A stretch of 64,000 bases of DNA, from the NCBI RefSeq assembly GCF_011761345.1, contig NZ_JAASRY010000001.1, positions 1,178,001 through 1,242,000 of the forward strand, in the 5' to 3' direction. Every line of letters begins with the position of its first letter. Within the stretch, counting starts at the first letter, position 1. Source of the stretch: Thalassobacillus devorans (GTDB lineage Bacteria > Bacillota > Bacilli > Bacillales > Halobacillaceae). Below the pieces are notes generated by a model. It saw only the letters and a list, made by a program, of their open reading frames with translations. It had not been told where the DNA came from and searched no databases. The position numbers and the translations under genes were made by a program. Shown here one piece after another: positions 46,827-55,936 of this stretch.

Positions 46827-47666
46827 GTGAAAAAAATGGTGAATTATATGAAATCAGTAATCAAAGAATTTCAAAATGACGATGTACCTGTATTAGCAGC
46901 CGCTCAAGCATACTATTACTTACTATCCATCGTACCCATGCTGATCCTGCTTTTCTCTATCATTCCTTATTTAGGCATTCAACCAATCGAGGCAGTTAAC
47001 TTCATGAAAAGTGTACTGCCATCAGAAACAGCTTCAGCTTTGGAAGAAAATATTATCTCGATTGTTTCCGAACCTAATGGCGGATTGTTGTCCGTCGGTA
47101 TTATCGGTACCATCTGGTCAGCATCAAATGGACTCAATGCTTTTATAAAGTCTTCCAATATAGCCTATAACGTGGAAGAGACACGTTCATTCATTAAAGT
47201 ACGTTTACTCTCGATCGGATTGACGCTTGGGATGATCGTTGCCATTGTGGTAGCTTTAGTTCTTCCGGTCTTTGGAAGAGTAATTTTCGATTTTATCCAA
47301 AGGGTTTTGTTCATACCAGACCAACTGATGATTATCTTAGAAATAGCCCGCTGGGTAGTCAGTATTCTCGTAATGAGCCTGATATTGATGCTGTTATATC
47401 GATTTGCTCCTAACAGGTATATTCCATTCAAAGAGATCATTCCTGGAGCTATCATCACGTCGGTATTGTGGATGTTAATTTCTTTAGGATTTTCTTTCTA
47501 TGTAAGTAATTTCGGGAGTTATTCTGCCACCTATGGCAGTTTAGGCGGTCTGATCATTTTAATGATCTGGTTCTTCTTAACCGGACTAATTTTAGTAGTC
47601 GGTGCAGAAATAAATGTTGTCTATCATAGGAAAAAACATGGATTGAAAGGTAGACAAGAAGCATGA
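46827..47666 (+). CDS. YihY/BrkB-family inner-membrane protein (YfkH-like)
   Basis: A protein of about 279 residues with six predicted membrane segments and the family stretches VLAAAQAYYYLLSIVPMLIL, WSASNGLNAFIKSSNIAYN and YRFAPNRYIPFKEIIPGA. The GTG at 46827 is favoured because GGAGGTGG lies eight bases before it; the ATG at 46803 has none. The family was once called ribonuclease BN by mistake; its function is not known. Confidence 0.85.
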   Translation: MKKMVNYMKSVIKEFQNDDVPVLAAAQAYYYLLSIVPMLILLFSIIPYLGIQPIEAVNFMKSVLPSETASALEENIISIVSEPNGGLLSVGIIGTIWSASNGLNAFIKSSNIAYNVEETRSFIKVRLLSIGLTLGMIVAIVVALVLPVFGRVIFDFIQRVLFIPDQLMIILEIARWVVSILVMSLILMLLYRFAPNRYIPFKEIIPGAIITSVLWMLISLGFSFYVSNFGSYSATYGSLGGLIILMIWFFLTGLILVVGAEINVVYHRKKHGLKGRQEA

Positions 47667-47698
47667 CAGGAAGACTGCCAAGTTCAACTTTCATCTTA

Positions 47699-47739
47699 AA
47701 AAAACAGCCAAAACGGTAAAGACCGTTCTGGCTGTTTTT
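47699..47739. terminator. Terminator shared by the YihY-like gene and queE
   Basis: Stem AAAAACAGCCA-AACGGT / ACCGTT-TGGCTGTTTTT with one unpaired base on each side and a four-base loop. Confidence 0.9.
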
Positions 47740-47741
47740 AT

Positions 47742-48470
47742 TTATACCCCTCGTTTGTTTCCCCACAGTAGGGCATGCAGCTGTGGCAGAACACGCACTT
47801 TATTCAGACCTGGAGTTTCCATGACCTGATCCACCAGCCATTCATACTTATCCAATAGTTTGATAGCTATGGCTTGATCATTCGTTTCTTCCAAATCATC
47901 ATTTCCGACCTGCAAGTAGAAAGAAACCCCAGGATAGCGTTTGTGAACTTGTTCTGCGTATGATAAGTCCCCCTCATTAAAAATGACTACTTTCAAACTC
48001 GTATGAAGGAGCCTGTCATTCTCTTTCAGTTGTTTGATGATGTTGTCCAATTTATCCCAGTCCGTTGTCATATGAGAACTAGGGGGCTTTGGTGATATCG
48101 TAAGGTCGTCGATAGCAAGGAACCAATCCTGCCAGCGGCTGCCTTGTGTTTCAAGTGCGACTTCTATATCTCGTTCTTTTAATAGATCAATCAATTCGTT
48201 CAGGTAAGGGAAGAGGGCAGGGTTGCCTCCTGATATGGTTACATGATCGAATTTAGTCCCACCTATTTTATCCAATTCCTTTGTAATTTCTTCAGCATCC
48301 ATACGTTTGATTTCTTCTTTAGCACTTCCATCCCAGGTAAAGGCTGAATCACACCAGGAACAACTGTAGTCACATCCGGCGGTCCGGACAAACATCGTTT
48401 TTCTGCCGACGACCATCCCTTCGCCCTGGATCGTTGGTCCAAAAATCTCCAAGACAGGGAGTTTAGTCAT
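47742..48470 (-). CDS. queE: QueE, 7-carboxy-7-deazaguanine synthase
   Basis: A 242-residue radical SAM enzyme converting 6-carboxytetrahydropterin to 7-carboxy-7-deazaguanine. The cluster motif CDYSCSWC is near residue 33, followed by the SAM-binding ISGGNPAL. It overlaps the end of queD by eight bases. Last gene of the que operon. Confidence 0.95.
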   Translation of the reverse strand: MTKLPVLEIFGPTIQGEGMVVGRKTMFVRTAGCDYSCSWCDSAFTWDGSAKEEIKRMDAEEITKELDKIGGTKFDHVTISGGNPALFPYLNELIDLLKERDIEVALETQGSRWQDWFLAIDDLTISPKPPSSHMTTDWDKLDNIIKQLKENDRLLHTSLKVVIFNEGDLSYAEQVHKRYPGVSFYLQVGNDDLEETNDQAIAIKLLDKYEWLVDQVMETPGLNKVRVLPQLHALLWGNKRGV

Positions 48471-48945
48471 TTTCCATCCACTCCCGTCTTACTTCGGCAA
48501 AGCTAGTAGGCGTTTCAAATAACTTTACAAACTCCACCCGAGAGCCATCATTTTCATTTTGAAGCGCATTTTCCATTTGTTCATATATCCAAACAACCAT
48601 GTTTTCGGCCGTTGTGTTCATAGGAGGGAGCGTGTCATTCAGGTATCGATGATCCAAATGGATCTCAATTTGTTCTTTCCATATTTTCTTAATATCGCCA
48701 AAGTCTATCACTATACCGATATCATCGACATAACCGCTGATACCGAAGACAACTTTATACGTGTGCCCGTGAAGGTTTTTACACTTTCCTTCATAACAAT
48801 GAAGGTGATGGGCAGCATCAAAGGTGAATTCCTTGCTGACCATGACCCGTTTGTTATGATACTTCAGCTCGTGGCGTTTGATGTCCTCATCGATTTTCTG
48901 AAGTTTTTCTACGATCGTAAAACCATAATTGGAGAGTGTCATCAA
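48463..48945 (-). CDS. queD: QueD, 6-carboxytetrahydropterin synthase
   Basis: A 160-residue T-fold enzyme of the PTPS family that uses the FolE product. Zinc-binding histidines are in [20 protein letters not shown], with the catalytic cysteine in the GKC stretch, and [12 protein letters not shown] follows. It overlaps queC by four bases. Confidence 0.94.
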   Translation of the reverse strand: MMTLSNYGFTIVEKLQKIDEDIKRHELKYHNKRVMVSKEFTFDAAHHLHCYEGKCKNLHGHTYKVVFGISGYVDDIGIVIDFGDIKKIWKEQIEIHLDHRYLNDTLPPMNTTAENMVVWIYEQMENALQNENDGSRVEFVKLFETPTSFAEVRREWMEND

Positions 48946-49607
48946 ACATCCGCTCCTTCACGCTGTTGTAGATAGTTTTCAAGGCCCTGATTTCGTAGCT
49001 TGCAGGCCGGACATTCTCCGCAACCGCTGCCAATTACGCCATTATAGCAAGTCAACGTATGATGGCGAACGAAGTCAAAAGCTTCGAGTTCATCTGCGAG
49101 CTGCCATGTTTCCGCTTTATCCAGCCACATTAACGGTGTATGGATCACAAAGGAATCGTCCATGGACAAGTTTAACGTTACATTCAATGATTTGATGAAC
49201 ACATCCCGACAGTCCGGATAGCCGCTGAAATCTGTTTCACATACACCCGTAATGATATGCCTGGCCCCAATTTGACGCGCAACAATTCCTGCGAATGATA
49301 AGAACAGGAGGTTACGGCCAGGAACGAAAGTAGAAGGGAGGGAGTCACCTTCGCCATCTTCTACTTCGATTTCTTTGTGGGTCAGTGCATTAGGAGAAAG
49401 CTGGCTTAATAAAGACATGTCCAGGATTCTATGCTTTACATCCAGTTTTTCTGTAATTGCTTTTGCAACTTCCACTTCTTCTTCGTGGCGTTGGTTATAA
49501 TGAAAGGTGACAGCTTCTACTTCATCGAATTTCTCCAATGCCCAGAACAGGCATGTGGTGCTGTCCTGGCCACCGCTGAAGACGACCACCGCTTTTTCTT
49601 TTTTCAT
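48942..49607 (-). CDS. queC: QueC, 7-cyano-7-deazaguanine synthase
   Basis: A 221-residue ATP-dependent enzyme making preQ0. The PP-loop is [11 protein letters not shown] near the start and the zinc site [14 protein letters not shown] near the end, with a further Cys before it. GAAAGGAGAATT precedes ATG 49607. First gene of queC-queD-queE, preceded by a preQ1 riboswitch. queF, which reduces preQ0, is not in this window. Confidence 0.96.
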   Translation of the reverse strand: MKKEKAVVVFSGGQDSTTCLFWALEKFDEVEAVTFHYNQRHEEEVEVAKAITEKLDVKHRILDMSLLSQLSPNALTHKEIEVEDGEGDSLPSTFVPGRNLLFLSFAGIVARQIGARHIITGVCETDFSGYPDCRDVFIKSLNVTLNLSMDDSFVIHTPLMWLDKAETWQLADELEAFDFVRHHTLTCYNGVIGSGCGECPACKLRNQGLENYLQQREGADV

Positions 49608-49659
49608 TAAAAAATTCTCCTTTCCGTGAAAAAGAGAATTCTACTCACCCGTTACAATC

Positions 49660-49700
49660 ATAAAATAAACTAAAAAACCATACCTAAGGGATAGGTATAG
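49660..49700 (-). terminator. Riboswitch-controlled terminator before queC
   Basis: On the minus strand, stem CTATACCTA / TAGGTATGG (49700-49692 with 49687-49679) is followed by TTTTTTAG. It directly follows the preQ1 aptamer and is the expected expression platform. Confidence 0.88.
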
Positions 49701-49708
49701 TTCCATCC

Positions 49709-49742
49709 TTAGTTTTTTATAGAGGGTGTAGCTAGAACCTCT
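49709..49742 (-). promoter_or_regulatory. Class I preQ1 riboswitch aptamer
   Basis: On the minus strand the 34 bases begin AGAGGTTCTAGCTACACCCT and end with an A-rich tail, AAAAAACTAA. This is the hallmark layout of the queC-leader preQ1-I aptamer: stem GAGG(G)/CCCTC plus a tail that forms the H-type pseudoknot. Ligand binding frees the terminator that follows, so queCDE are switched off when preQ1 is plentiful. Position, order and direction all fit. Confidence 0.95.
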
Positions 49743-49921
49743 CCTGCGAAAAAAACGCAGACTTTTATCAAATTTTTAACGTTAACAGTATAACAGAAGA
49801 AATAGCTCCTGTCATGATAAAAAATGCTTGAGCAGTCTTGGAATTCAGCTCGATTTCCTATATACTTTAGGGGGTTAGCCGCCAGGGGAATACAATAGAG
49901 AAAGAGGCTTAAAAAAGAGAG

Positions 49922-50485
49922 ATGAGCAAACGGCTAAAAAAGAAAAAGATTAAAGCTTTAGCTGCGGAGACATTGAGGAATATTCAAATTCCACTTGATT
50001 TTCATCTTGAAAAGACAAATGTAAACATGATTTATGATTTCATTCAAAACAAGCTGATTATTGATGTGGAGCGTCTGAAGAAAGCCCGTAAAGAAATGAG
50101 AATGCCGGTTACACTTGAAGCATACGTGCGGGCATTAGTGCTACATGAGACTGGACATTATATGGATCGGGATGCTTTATGGGAATCGGTTCCAAGAACA
50201 ATTGAAATACATAAAAAGAAAAGGGAAGTCCCATACTTTGAACGGGCAAAAGACCTTAAGTTATTTCAATTGGATATAGAAGAACATGAGATGGACTACA
50301 CGTTTGAAGAAACCGCCTGGCGCAATGCTGCAATGTTGAATGAAAAATATGGTATTGTGGATAAAGAAAGCTTTGAGAGCGTTAAGTTCGAAAGTCTACT
50401 GAGCTATACCGCTGTCTATAACCGTGACTTACTGATCTATCAGAAGTTATTAAAAGAAGACACCGGCAAACACCTGGCTGTCTAA
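49922..50485 (+). CDS. putative small HExxH metallopeptidase-like protein
   Basis: A 187-residue protein with HETGHYMDRDA (about residues 78-88), a HExxH-type zinc-binding helix. A downstream EEHEMDYTFEETAW helix could supply the third ligand as glutamate. The basic start MSKRLKKKKIK has no signal peptide, so it is cytosolic. I cannot name the family. The ribosome site is weak (AAAAAAGAGAG). A strong terminator follows. Confidence 0.65.
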   Translation: MSKRLKKKKIKALAAETLRNIQIPLDFHLEKTNVNMIYDFIQNKLIIDVERLKKARKEMRMPVTLEAYVRALVLHETGHYMDRDALWESVPRTIEIHKKKREVPYFERAKDLKLFQLDIEEHEMDYTFEETAWRNAAMLNEKYGIVDKESFESVKFESLLSYTAVYNRDLLIYQKLLKEDTGKHLAV

Positions 50486-50487
50486 AC

Positions 50488-50527
50488 AACCCCCCTGAAC
50501 CATTCATAAGGTTCAGGGGGGTTTTTA
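50488..50527. terminator. Bidirectional terminator after the HExxH gene
   Basis: A perfect stem (ACCCCCCTGAACC / GGTTCAGGGGGGT) with a seven-base loop, then five Ts. It is also used by the convergent synthetase gene. Confidence 0.93.
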
Positions 50528-50531
50528 GTGT

Positions 50532-52490
50532 TCAGGAGAGGGAAGCAGACTTGCCAAGTTCACGGATTTCGTCTACTGCGTCCGGATTCTCCAGGGCACT
50601 TAAATCACCGGATGCTTCGTTGAGGTATGCAGATTTGATCGCTCTTCGCATCACTTTTGCATTCCTGGTTTTAGGTAAGTCAGAGACCACATGGACGACC
50701 TTTGGCGCCAATGCTTTCCCCAATTTATCATTCAGGTGATCTGAAATATCCTTTAGCAATGCATCGCTTGGCTCATAATCAGGTCGCAGCACGACAAAGC
50801 CGACTGCTTCCTGACCTTTCACCTCATGTGGAACGCCAATAACACCAGCTTCCACCACTGCCTGATGTTCTACCAGGACTGATTCCACTTCAGAAGGACC
50901 AAGTCGTTTCCCAGCCACGTTGAGTACGTCATCCGAACGGCCTGTGATGGTATAGAAGCCCTCCTCGTCATGAATAACCCAGTCCCCATGCACCCAGGTA
51001 TCTTTGAAGCGGCTCCAATAGGTTTTTTCGTAACGGTCATTTTCTTTATAAAAACCGTTTGTCATCCCTACCCAAGGCTGACGGAGTACCAGCTCTCCGA
51101 CATCGTTTTTCACCGATTTACCTTGCTCATCAAATACTCCCACATCCATACCAGGTAAAGCGGCGTTGAAAGATACAGGATTGATTGGTTTTACAAGAAC
51201 GTTACCAAAAATACCACCGGAGATTTCCGTCCCGCCGGAATAATTGAAAATTGGAACCTTTGATTTTCCTGCATGCTCAAACAACCAGCGCCAAGGCTCC
51301 GGATTCCATGGTTCACCTGTAGAGCCAATCATTTTTAAGGACGAGAGATTATGTTTATGAATCCACTGCTCACCATGTTTCATCAAAGAGCGAACAAGCG
51401 TAGGGGAGATTCCCAGATGGGTCACCCTATACCGGTCAACAATCTCCCAAAGCCTGTCTGGCTCAGGGTAATCAGGCGTTCCTTCAAACATGACGATGGA
51501 TGCGCCATTAACTAATCCTCCGTAAGCTAAGAAAGGTCCCATCATCCAGCCCATATCGGTATACCAGAAAAGCGTATCCTTATCGGTCACATCCATACAT
51601 ATCCCTGCATCGAAGGCTGCCTTAATAGGAAATCCGCCATGTGTGTGTAGAGCACCTTTTGGTTTGCCGGTGGTACCAGAAGTATAAATGATCATATAAG
51701 GATCATGGGCGTTAGTCACTTTTGTTTTGTAATCGTTTTCATTTTTGAGCAGACGATTCCACGCTACATGAAGACTGTCATCCCAGTCGACTTCACGGTC
51801 TGCCCGATTGACTACAACCACATGCTCCAGGCTTGGAGATTCAGCGGCTGCTCGATCCGCTTCCTCTTTCATGGCTACCACTTTCCCACGTCGATAAAAT
51901 CCATCAGCTGTTATAATCGCTTTTGCTTCGGAGGCATTTACCCTTGTAGTAATTGCTTCTGCTTTATAACCGGAGAAAGCAGGGGAGAAGATGGCACCAA
52001 TTTTAGAGACAGCGAGCATGGCTATCAGAGTTTCTGGAAGCATTGGCATATAGATGGTTACAACATCCTTTTCCTCAATCCCCAATTCTTCCAGACCATG
52101 GGCACAGGCATTCACTTTAGCATATAAGTCAGCAAAGGTGTATGTTTCTGCGTCTCCATTGTCACCTTCCCAATAGAGAGCAGCTTTATTTTTGGTTTCA
52201 GAGTTCAACGCCCATTTATCAAGCGCATTATGAACGACATTCATTTTACCTCCAACAAACCAGTCAGGATATTTAATTCCTTTTTCAAGGTGAAGTGTCT
52301 CTTTATATGGCTCATACCACTCAATATCCAATTCGTTTACCGCCTCATCCCAAAACCAGGCGATGTCTTCGATTGACTTTTGGTAAAAGTCATCATAAGA
52401 GGTGTATCCATATTTTAGCATCCATTGGTAAAGCCGAGTCGATTTTTTAAAGTCTTCTCCAGGTGACCAGGCGGGTTGTTGTGTTTTCAC
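50532..52490 (-). CDS. Acetyl-CoA-synthetase-like AMP-forming ligase
   Basis: A 652-residue ligase. Motifs are YTSGTTGKPKGALHTHGG, YSGGTEISGG and GRSDDVLNVAGKRLGPSE; the catalytic lysine is in PKTRNAKVMRR. Length and N-terminal ACS-type region (WFWDEAVNELDIEWYEPYKE) place it with acetyl/propionyl-CoA synthetases rather than with acyl-CoA ligases. The usual TRSGKIMRR loop here reads TRNAKVMRR. The substrate, acetate, propionate or acetoacetate, is uncertain. GAGGAAT precedes the start. No acu deacetylase gene adjoins it. Confidence 0.85.
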   Translation of the reverse strand: MKTQQPAWSPGEDFKKSTRLYQWMLKYGYTSYDDFYQKSIEDIAWFWDEAVNELDIEWYEPYKETLHLEKGIKYPDWFVGGKMNVVHNALDKWALNSETKNKAALYWEGDNGDAETYTFADLYAKVNACAHGLEELGIEEKDVVTIYMPMLPETLIAMLAVSKIGAIFSPAFSGYKAEAITTRVNASEAKAIITADGFYRRGKVVAMKEEADRAAAESPSLEHVVVVNRADREVDWDDSLHVAWNRLLKNENDYKTKVTNAHDPYMIIYTSGTTGKPKGALHTHGGFPIKAAFDAGICMDVTDKDTLFWYTDMGWMMGPFLAYGGLVNGASIVMFEGTPDYPEPDRLWEIVDRYRVTHLGISPTLVRSLMKHGEQWIHKHNLSSLKMIGSTGEPWNPEPWRWLFEHAGKSKVPIFNYSGGTEISGGIFGNVLVKPINPVSFNAALPGMDVGVFDEQGKSVKNDVGELVLRQPWVGMTNGFYKENDRYEKTYWSRFKDTWVHGDWVIHDEEGFYTITGRSDDVLNVAGKRLGPSEVESVLVEHQAVVEAGVIGVPHEVKGQEAVGFVVLRPDYEPSDALLKDISDHLNDKLGKALAPKVVHVVSDLPKTRNAKVMRRAIKSAYLNEASGDLSALENPDAVDEIRELGKSASLS

Positions 52491-52745
52491 ATTGATTCCT
52501 CCTTAAACCACGAAAATTCAGAATGTTCTACTTTTAATTATAACGGATTGTGTCCTAATAAGAAACTTTCGTGTGGTAATTCCTGTTAAGCAGGCAATAT
52601 TAAAGAAGAGAGGTTTAAGGAAATTAATCGCAGGGGTATAGGATTAAGCGTAAAAGAAGGTGAGAAGCCTCCTTTTGCAAAATTTCAACTAATATATCAT
52701 TACCAACTTTTCAGAAAAGAATGTTATTCTAATATGGAGTAATGA

Positions 52746-53921
<1,176 letters not shown>

Positions 53922-53933
53922 GGAGCCACCGTC

Positions 53934-55097
53934 TTGAAGATCGCAATCATAACTGAAACATTCCTGCCCTCCACAGATGGAGTGGTGACTAGACTAAAAG
54001 AAGCAATCAAGCATTTACAAAAAGAAAATAATGAAGTCATAGTTATCGCCCCTGACCTTGGCGTTACGGAATATGAAGGTGCGATTGTGGAAGGTGTCAA
54101 AACGACCAGAATGCCTTTTTACAGGTCGAGGGAATTTTCGATGCCGCAAAAAAAGGTGAAGGAACTCTTAATCAAACACGAGCCGGATCTGGTTCACGTG
54201 GTGAACCCTGCTCTGGTTGGTGTATCTGGTGTTTATTATGCCAGTAAATTAGGTTATCCGCTGTTAGCTTCCTACCATACTCATGTGCCTAAATATCTTG
54301 ATTACTATCGACTTTATCCGTTCAAACCATTGGTGTGGTGGTATTTCAAAAAGCTCCATAGTTATGCTGATTTGAACTTATGTACATCCAAAGCAATCCA
54401 AAAAGAATTGATAGAGAAAAAGATTCCTAACGTCCATGTATGGGACCGGGGAGTCGCGATAGATAGCTATCATCCCGACTATCAGGATACTTCTATGCGT
54501 GAACGTCTTTCAGGAGGCAAGCCGGAAAATAAGCTGCTTGTATTTGTGGGAAGACTCGCTCCTGAGAAGGAAATCCATAAGCTGAAACCGTTATTGGAAA
54601 GACGAAGCGACATATCGTTAGCCATAGTAGGCGATGGTCCTGTAAGAGACCAGCTGGAGAAAACCTTCAAAGGGACCAATACGACATTCACTGGTTTCCT
54701 TCATGGGGAAGAATTATCACAGGCATTTGCCTCAGGAGATGCTTTTATCTTTCCATCGGTTACTGAAACATTAGGATTAGTCATTTTAGAAGCAATGGCA
54801 TCAGGACTACCGGTTATTGCGGCTAAGAGTGGTCCGACGATGGAGCAAGTAGAGGATGGGCACACTGGTCTGCTATTTGAAAATGAGAACACGGAAAGCC
54901 TGATTAATGCTATTGAAAAAATCGAAGATCCTGAATTACATGAACTCCTCAGTAAAAACGCTAGAACAGAAGCTGAAAAATTCAGCTGGCAGAAGCCATC
55001 AGAACAGATTTTAGAATTTTATTATCAAACATTGAAAGAGCATCAGAAAAGCCAGGTAAATGCTCCAAAAAAGAGCAAAGTTAAAGTTACTGAATAA
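53934..55097 (+). CDS. GT4 glycosyltransferase, SqdX/SQD2-like sulfoquinovosyltransferase
   Basis: A 387-residue GT4 enzyme. The N-terminal acceptor domain has ITETFLPSTDGVVTRLKEA, LASYHTHVPKYLDYY and VHVWDRGVAIDSYHPDY; the C-terminal nucleotide-sugar domain has VFVGRLAPEKE and PSVTETLGLVILEAMASGLP. The YHTHVP and W-(N/D)-(K/R)-G-V(A) patterns resemble SQD2/SqdX and related diacylglycerol glycosyltransferases. TTG 53934 with AAGGAG upstream is the start. The sulfolipid role is inferred from linkage to sqdB; a glucosyl- or mannosyltransferase cannot be ruled out by sequence alone. Confidence 0.82.
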   Translation: MKIAIITETFLPSTDGVVTRLKEAIKHLQKENNEVIVIAPDLGVTEYEGAIVEGVKTTRMPFYRSREFSMPQKKVKELLIKHEPDLVHVVNPALVGVSGVYYASKLGYPLLASYHTHVPKYLDYYRLYPFKPLVWWYFKKLHSYADLNLCTSKAIQKELIEKKIPNVHVWDRGVAIDSYHPDYQDTSMRERLSGGKPENKLLVFVGRLAPEKEIHKLKPLLERRSDISLAIVGDGPVRDQLEKTFKGTNTTFTGFLHGEELSQAFASGDAFIFPSVTETLGLVILEAMASGLPVIAAKSGPTMEQVEDGHTGLLFENENTESLINAIEKIEDPELHELLSKNARTEAEKFSWQKPSEQILEFYYQTLKEHQKSQVNAPKKSKVKVTE

Positions 55098-55113
55098 ACC
55101 AAGTGTTTATCCT

Positions 55114-55149
55114 GCTGACCGGATATACCAATTCCGGTCAGCTTTTATT
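55114..55149 (+). terminator. sqdB-glycosyltransferase terminator
   Basis: Stem GCTGACCGG / CCGGTCAGC with an 11-base loop, then TTTTATTT. Confidence 0.9.
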
Positions 55150-55668
55150 TGACGAAGTTTTGTCGAAATATGTCTGTAGATAGATTAAAGAGAAAGAGGA
55201 GGGAAGAGACAGATCATCCTTAGAGAGTTCTTGAGGTTGTTCTATTATTGGAGAATACATAATACGGACTTTAAGAAGAAAAAAAGCAAACAACAGGGAT
55301 AAGGGAAAATTATGATTTAGCCCATTCCCATAAAGCACTCCAACTTATAACTTAGTAGCAACTCCGAACTATAAAAACCAATACATTATTTATAACGCAA
55401 GTAAAAACCCTTGACAAGAGGATTGGGAAATATCCAAGGAATAGCAACAAAAGAGACAGCAAAAACTAGCATACTAAAAAGATATCATTCGCGCAAACAT
55501 TATTATCAGTTCCAGGCCCAGCAATAGCTAAATATTTAAAAGTAAGTGAATTGTATTAATCGATACACAGAAATTTATGAAATAGTATAGCTGAGGGTAA
55601 AAATAATGCCGTAAAATTCAGCTGCAATTAATAACTAACAATAATAAGAAGAGTTTAGTATAAATTTC
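55150..55668. other. AT-rich decayed region
   Basis: About 520 bases with many stops on both strands and no ribosome site in front of any frame. A short frame ending VPGPAIAKYLKVSELY (about 55510-55558, plus) looks protein-like but has no start. I regard this as gene debris, without an identifiable family. Confidence 0.35.
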
Positions 55669-55715
55669 TTTTTTGTCTCAATATCTTAAGTATACTTAGT
55701 GTTTGAGACAAAAAA
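55669..55715 (-). terminator. Perfect 13-base inverted repeat, likely a terminator of the Sda-like relic
   Basis: TTTTTTGTCTCAA / TTGAGACAAAAAA with a 21-base loop. On the minus strand the left arm is the end of the Sda-like frame and the right arm ends in As. It may be a terminator or the ends of a lost short element. Confidence 0.5.
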
Positions 55716-55827
55716 CGCTAACTTCATACAACTTCCGATAATAAGTATTATGTAAACTAGAAATAAAGTTATTTTCAAGTCCAAGTCCCCTAGCTTCAGC
55801 ATAATTTGCAGCCAGAACTTCTTCCTC
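55696..55827 (-). pseudogene. Sda-like sporulation checkpoint gene, 5' end lost
   Basis: A 43-codon minus-strand frame reads EEEVLAANYAEARGLGLENN, then FISSLHNTYYRKLYEV, with the spacing of the Sda anti-kinase hairpin (two helices, Phe-Ile in the turn region). It has no start codon and is preceded in frame by TAA at 55828-55830. One frame upstream, VTLRDK would supply a Sda-like beginning if one base were shifted. Sda blocks sporulation kinases when replication is damaged. I read this as an inactivated copy. The family assignment rests on pattern only. Confidence 0.4.
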
Positions 55828-55868
55828 TTATCCCGTAAGGTTACCCTAACCAAAACCTCTAAAAAAAT

Positions 55869-55900
55869 AAAGACGAAATCATAGATGACTTCGTCTTTTA
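55869..55900 (-). terminator. Terminator of the CotS/glycosyltransferase unit
   Basis: On the minus strand, AAAGACGAAGTCA pairs imperfectly with TGATTTCGTCTTT across a short loop, then ATTTTTTT. Confidence 0.85.
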
Positions 55901-55936
55901 TAAAGAGAATTTAGATTGAATCAACAACTTAATAGC

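Noticed and set aside
55138-55338. 66-codon minus-strand frame in the AT-rich gap
   Set aside because: Low-complexity composition, overlaps the terminator after the glycosyltransferase, and no ribosome site.
55669-55715. Terminal inverted repeats of an insertion element
   Set aside because: Only 47 bases in total with no transposase and no target duplication; a terminator is the simpler reading.
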